IMG/VR virus record: IMGVR_UViG_3300045049_000291
Location: 1 to 47,890 of that record
Source of the DNA: a virus
Length of the DNA stretch: 47,890 nucleotides
Reading direction: 5' to 3' (one strand)
Part shown: positions 45,562-47,890 of the stretch, one piece after another
Position numbering within the stretch: position 1 is the first letter of the stretch
Layout: each line of letters begins with the position of its first letter
Notes under the pieces: model-generated
What the model saw: the letters and a program-made list of their open reading frames with translations, nothing else
Told to the model about the DNA's origin: nothing
The model's database searches: none
Program-made: the position numbers and the translations under genes

Positions 45562-46158
45562 ATGGCGGCTCCGAACTATGCGGCCAGCGACTTCGCGACC
45601 GCTATCCACGCTCTTATGCCGCGCGGAAAGGTGTGGCCGCGTGATCCGACGGCAGTGATGGCGCAGGTGATCAACGGGCTGGCGCCGGCATGGGCTCGCC
45701 ACACGCAGGCGAACAACCAGTTGCTTGTCGATGCGTTCCCGGCGACGGCCGTCGAGCTGTTGCCAGAGTGGGAGTCGACGCTCGGCCTGCCAGATCCGTG
45801 CGCGGGCCCATCGCCGACGCTCCTTGGGCGACAGCAGCAAGTTGTTGCGCGACTCACGAATAGCGGCGGCCAGTCTGTTCCGTACTTCATCGGCTACGCG
45901 AAGGCGCTCGGGTACACGGTGACCGTAACCGAGTTCTCACCGTTCCGGGTTGGTCAACAGCGCATGGGGAGCCCAGTTGGAAATCAGGACTGGGCATTCA
46001 CCTGGCAGATCAACGCGCCGCTGAACACGGTCAGCTACTTCAGGACAGGACAGTCGTACGTCGGGCAGGCCCTCGCGACTTGGGGCAATGCTGTCCTGCA
46101 GTGCGAGCTGTCCGCCATCAAGCCTGCGCACACATATCTCAATTTCGCTTACAGGTAA
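45562..46158 (+). CDS. DUF2313 baseplate protein (Mu gp48-like)
   Basis: A 198-residue protein starting exactly after the gp47 stop. Pattern: DFATAIHALMPRGKVWPRDP, LAPAWARHTQANNQLLVDAF, ELLPEWESTLGLPDPC, GRQQQVVARLTNSGGQSVPY. This is the YmfQ/DUF2313 family. It completes the wedge and contacts the tail fibre. The next gene is ten bases further on. Confidence 0.9.
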   Translation: MAAPNYAASDFATAIHALMPRGKVWPRDPTAVMAQVINGLAPAWARHTQANNQLLVDAFPATAVELLPEWESTLGLPDPCAGPSPTLLGRQQQVVARLTNSGGQSVPYFIGYAKALGYTVTVTEFSPFRVGQQRMGSPVGNQDWAFTWQINAPLNTVSYFRTGQSYVGQALATWGNAVLQCELSAIKPAHTYLNFAYR

Positions 46159-46167
46159 GGTATTCGC

Positions 46168-47580
46168 ATGTTCCAAACCGATCAGGCCACGGCCGCGACC
46201 AGTCTCCCGACGCCCGCGGCAGCGGGCACGCCGGGTTATTTCACGAACGGCAACCCGAGCACCGGCGTAGCTGCGACGATCCTCGACGCGGACTTCATGA
46301 ACATGGTCATGATGGAGCTGGCGAACGTTGTGACGGGCGCCGGCATTGCGCTCAGCAAGACGACGTACAACCAGGTCCTGTCGGCGATCAAGCGGATCGG
46401 GCAAAACACCGCTGTCATCGCTGACGCGGGCGTCGCGAACGCCTATGCGGCGGCGAACGCGACGCCGCTCGTGGCCGGGACGTGGGTGGACGGCGTAGTG
46501 CAGGCCGTGAAGATCGCGAACACGAACACGGGCGCATCGACGTACGCGCCGGACGGCCTGACGGCGATCCCGATCTATGGCCTTGGGCTCCAGGCGCTCC
46601 AGGGCGGCGAGCTGTTCGCTGGCGGCACCGCGATCCTTATGCATGCGACGATCGCTGGCGTGAACAGCGGCAATCCGATCTGCGTTCTGATGGAGTGCGC
46701 GGGCGGCGCGCAACAGGTCACTGCCGCGACCGCATCAAAGCACGCCCCGCAGGCCGGCCAAGTGCAGCGGAATGCGTTCAACTACGCGAGTTCCGCAGGC
46801 GGCACGGCGAATGCCCTGACGGCCACGTTGACGCCGGCTCCTGCGAGCTATACCGACGACCTGACGGTCGTCGTTCGTGTCGCGAGCGCCAACACCGGCG
46901 CAACGACGCTCAATGTGAACGGCCTCGGCGCGACGGCCGTCGTTGGCGCCGGGCATCAGCCGTTGCAAGGCGGCGAGCTCGCGGCGAACGGCTTCGCGTG
47001 CTTCGCCTACTCGCAGGCCCTCGCCTCGTTCATCTTGCTGTGGACGACAGGCGGTGCGGAGCCGGTCGCGCCGGCAACGCAAAGCCAGCATGCAGTGCAG
47101 TTCGCTCAACTGGGGAATCGCGCGGGGGAGGTGTGCTTTTTCGCGACCTCTTCACCGCCGATAGGATTCCTCGCGGCGGATGGGTCAGCCGTCTCGCGGA
47201 CGACCTACGCGACGTTGTACTCGGCAATCGGGACGACGTTCGGCGCAGGGGACGGCTCCACGACGTTCAACCTTCCGGATCTTCGAGGCCGCTTTCCACG
47301 GGGTTACGACAATGGTGCCGGCGTTGACCCGGGACGTGCATTTGGCAGCGTGCAGGCCGACAGCTTCGCCAGCCACAACCACGGCGTCAACGACCCAACT
47401 CACGCTCACTCGTCGTCTGCGGCGGCATCTGGCAATCAGATTCTTGCTGCTGGTTCCAACGGCGCGGCCATCAATGGTAGCTCCACCGGCTATGCCTCAA
47501 CCGGCATCACGATCCAAAGCACGGGCGGCACCGAAACGCGTCCGAAGAACGTTGCCCTTCTCGCATGCATTAAGTATTAA
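46168..47580 (+). CDS. Tail fibre protein with tail-collar domain
   Basis: A 470-residue protein. The N-terminal part is variable and Ala/Gly-rich, for baseplate attachment. Two similar stretches occur (WVDGVVQAVKIANTNTGAST... and LTVVVRVASANTGATTLNVN..., each ending QALQGGELFA or QPLQGGELAA). The C-terminal collar domain starts about residue 318: GEVCFFATSSPPIGFLAADG, FGAGDGSTTFNLPDLRGRFP, RGYDNGAGVDPGR, and ends TETRPKNVALLACIKY. The His-rich HNHGVNDPTHAH is typical. It has no DUF1566-type variable region. Confidence 0.88.
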   Translation: MFQTDQATAATSLPTPAAAGTPGYFTNGNPSTGVAATILDADFMNMVMMELANVVTGAGIALSKTTYNQVLSAIKRIGQNTAVIADAGVANAYAAANATPLVAGTWVDGVVQAVKIANTNTGASTYAPDGLTAIPIYGLGLQALQGGELFAGGTAILMHATIAGVNSGNPICVLMECAGGAQQVTAATASKHAPQAGQVQRNAFNYASSAGGTANALTATLTPAPASYTDDLTVVVRVASANTGATTLNVNGLGATAVVGAGHQPLQGGELAANGFACFAYSQALASFILLWTTGGAEPVAPATQSQHAVQFAQLGNRAGEVCFFATSSPPIGFLAADGSAVSRTTYATLYSAIGTTFGAGDGSTTFNLPDLRGRFPRGYDNGAGVDPGRAFGSVQADSFASHNHGVNDPTHAHSSSAAASGNQILAAGSNGAAINGSSTGYASTGITIQSTGGTETRPKNVALLACIKY

Positions 47581-47591
47581 CTGAGGCAAGA

Positions 47592-47890
47592 ATGAAGATC
47601 TACAACTACGACCCGGGCACCTTCCAGTACATCGGCGATTCGATCGCGTTCGAATCGCCCCTTGAGCCGGGAGTGTTTCTGATCCCTGCCAATGCGACGG
47701 AAACGCCGGTTCCAACATACAACCCGGCGAATCAGCAGTGTCATTGGATCGGTGGAGAATGGGTCATTTCGGCTACCGTGGCGGACGTCCCGCCTCAACC
47801 GACAGCGGAAGAGTTGCAAGCCGCGGCATGGCAAGAATACCAAGCCAAGGCAAAGGCGATGCTATCGAAATCCGACTTGGCTATATTGCG
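47592..47890 (+). CDS. Tail fibre assembly protein, N-terminal part (cut by window edge)
   Basis: The frame begins MKIYNYDPGTFQYIGDSIAF with GAGGCAAG before the ATG and remains open to the window end (about 99 residues seen). LIPANATETPVPTYNPANQQ and CHWIGGEWVI fit the usual N-terminal beta segment of tail fibre assembly proteins, followed by a helical AEELQAAAWQEYQAKAKAML. It acts as a chaperone for the fibre encoded before it. Confidence 0.8.
   Translation, partial: MKIYNYDPGTFQYIGDSIAFESPLEPGVFLIPANATETPVPTYNPANQQCHWIGGEWVISATVADVPPQPTAEELQAAAWQEYQAKAKAMLSKSDLAIL

Noticed and set aside
44392-45840. 482-residue minus-strand frame antisense to gp47/gp48-like genes
   Set aside because: Arg-rich shadow frame in GC-rich DNA, contradicted by two well-supported baseplate genes.
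46168-47580. Tail fibre as a DGR target
   Set aside because: The fibre ends in an ordinary collar-type C-terminus and does not contain the GWAW...ELRARAVRR segment found in the three DUF1566 proteins.

Overview
The window holds about 5.9 kb of bacterial chromosome followed by about 41.9 kb of an integrated temperate phage that runs off the right edge. The GC-rich DNA and the host gene set (LysR, short-chain dehydrogenase, 4-oxalocrotonate-type tautomerase, Bcr/CflA efflux pump, MerR-type regulator) suggest a betaproteobacterium of the order Burkholderiales. The species cannot be named from this sequence alone.

Host part (1-5980): a LysR-type regulator (cut by the window edge) is divergent from a dehydrogenase-tautomerase-efflux gene group. 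Then come a MerR-type HTH protein fused to a methyltransferase and a peptidase E-like gene, both on the minus strand. At 6017-6041 lies the 3' end of a tRNA gene (probably tRNA-Leu, minus strand), still followed by its intrinsic terminator. This is the prophage attachment site. The intact tRNA and the integrase should lie beyond the right edge.

Early left arm (6080-14083, all minus): an excisionase-like gene at the end of a long, tightly overlapping operon of small accessory genes. These include a DnaN-like sliding clamp, three tiny membrane proteins and three paralogous DUF1566-type proteins. The three paralogs carry the mark of a diversity-generating retroelement (DGR). In a 48-nt window near the 3' end of each gene, eleven codons vary only at first and second positions while every third position and every intervening codon is invariant. 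A truncated Avd-like accessory protein lies next to two of them. No reverse transcriptase or template repeat is visible in the window.

Immunity region (14100-17200): two operator/promoter regions sharing the same sequence motifs flank the repressor, as OL and OR do in phage lambda. Between OL and the repressor gene, in the position of lambda rexAB, is a three-gene operon resembling MqsR-MqsA plus a third protein. The repressor has two predicted HTH segments and an S24 peptidase domain. A Cro/YdaS-like gene starts the rightward operon.

Early right arm (17200-25589, plus): regulators, a ParB-like protein, a two-gene replication module with candidate iterons inside the second gene, a PAPS-reductase-like protein, DUF1064 and DUF1364 nucleases, small coupled genes, and a Q-like late antiterminator candidate. 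The last is followed at once by a consensus-like promoter and intrinsic terminators, like lambda pR'-tR'.

Late region (25970-47890, plus): a lambda-type head module (terminase pair, gpW, portal, S49 protease, scaffold, decoration protein, gpE-type capsid, connectors) is joined to a Mu-type contractile tail module (DUF2635, sheath, tube, frameshifted chaperone, tape measure, gpN, gpP, gp45, gp46, gp47, gp48, fibre, fibre assembly). Lysis genes and integrase are not in the window.
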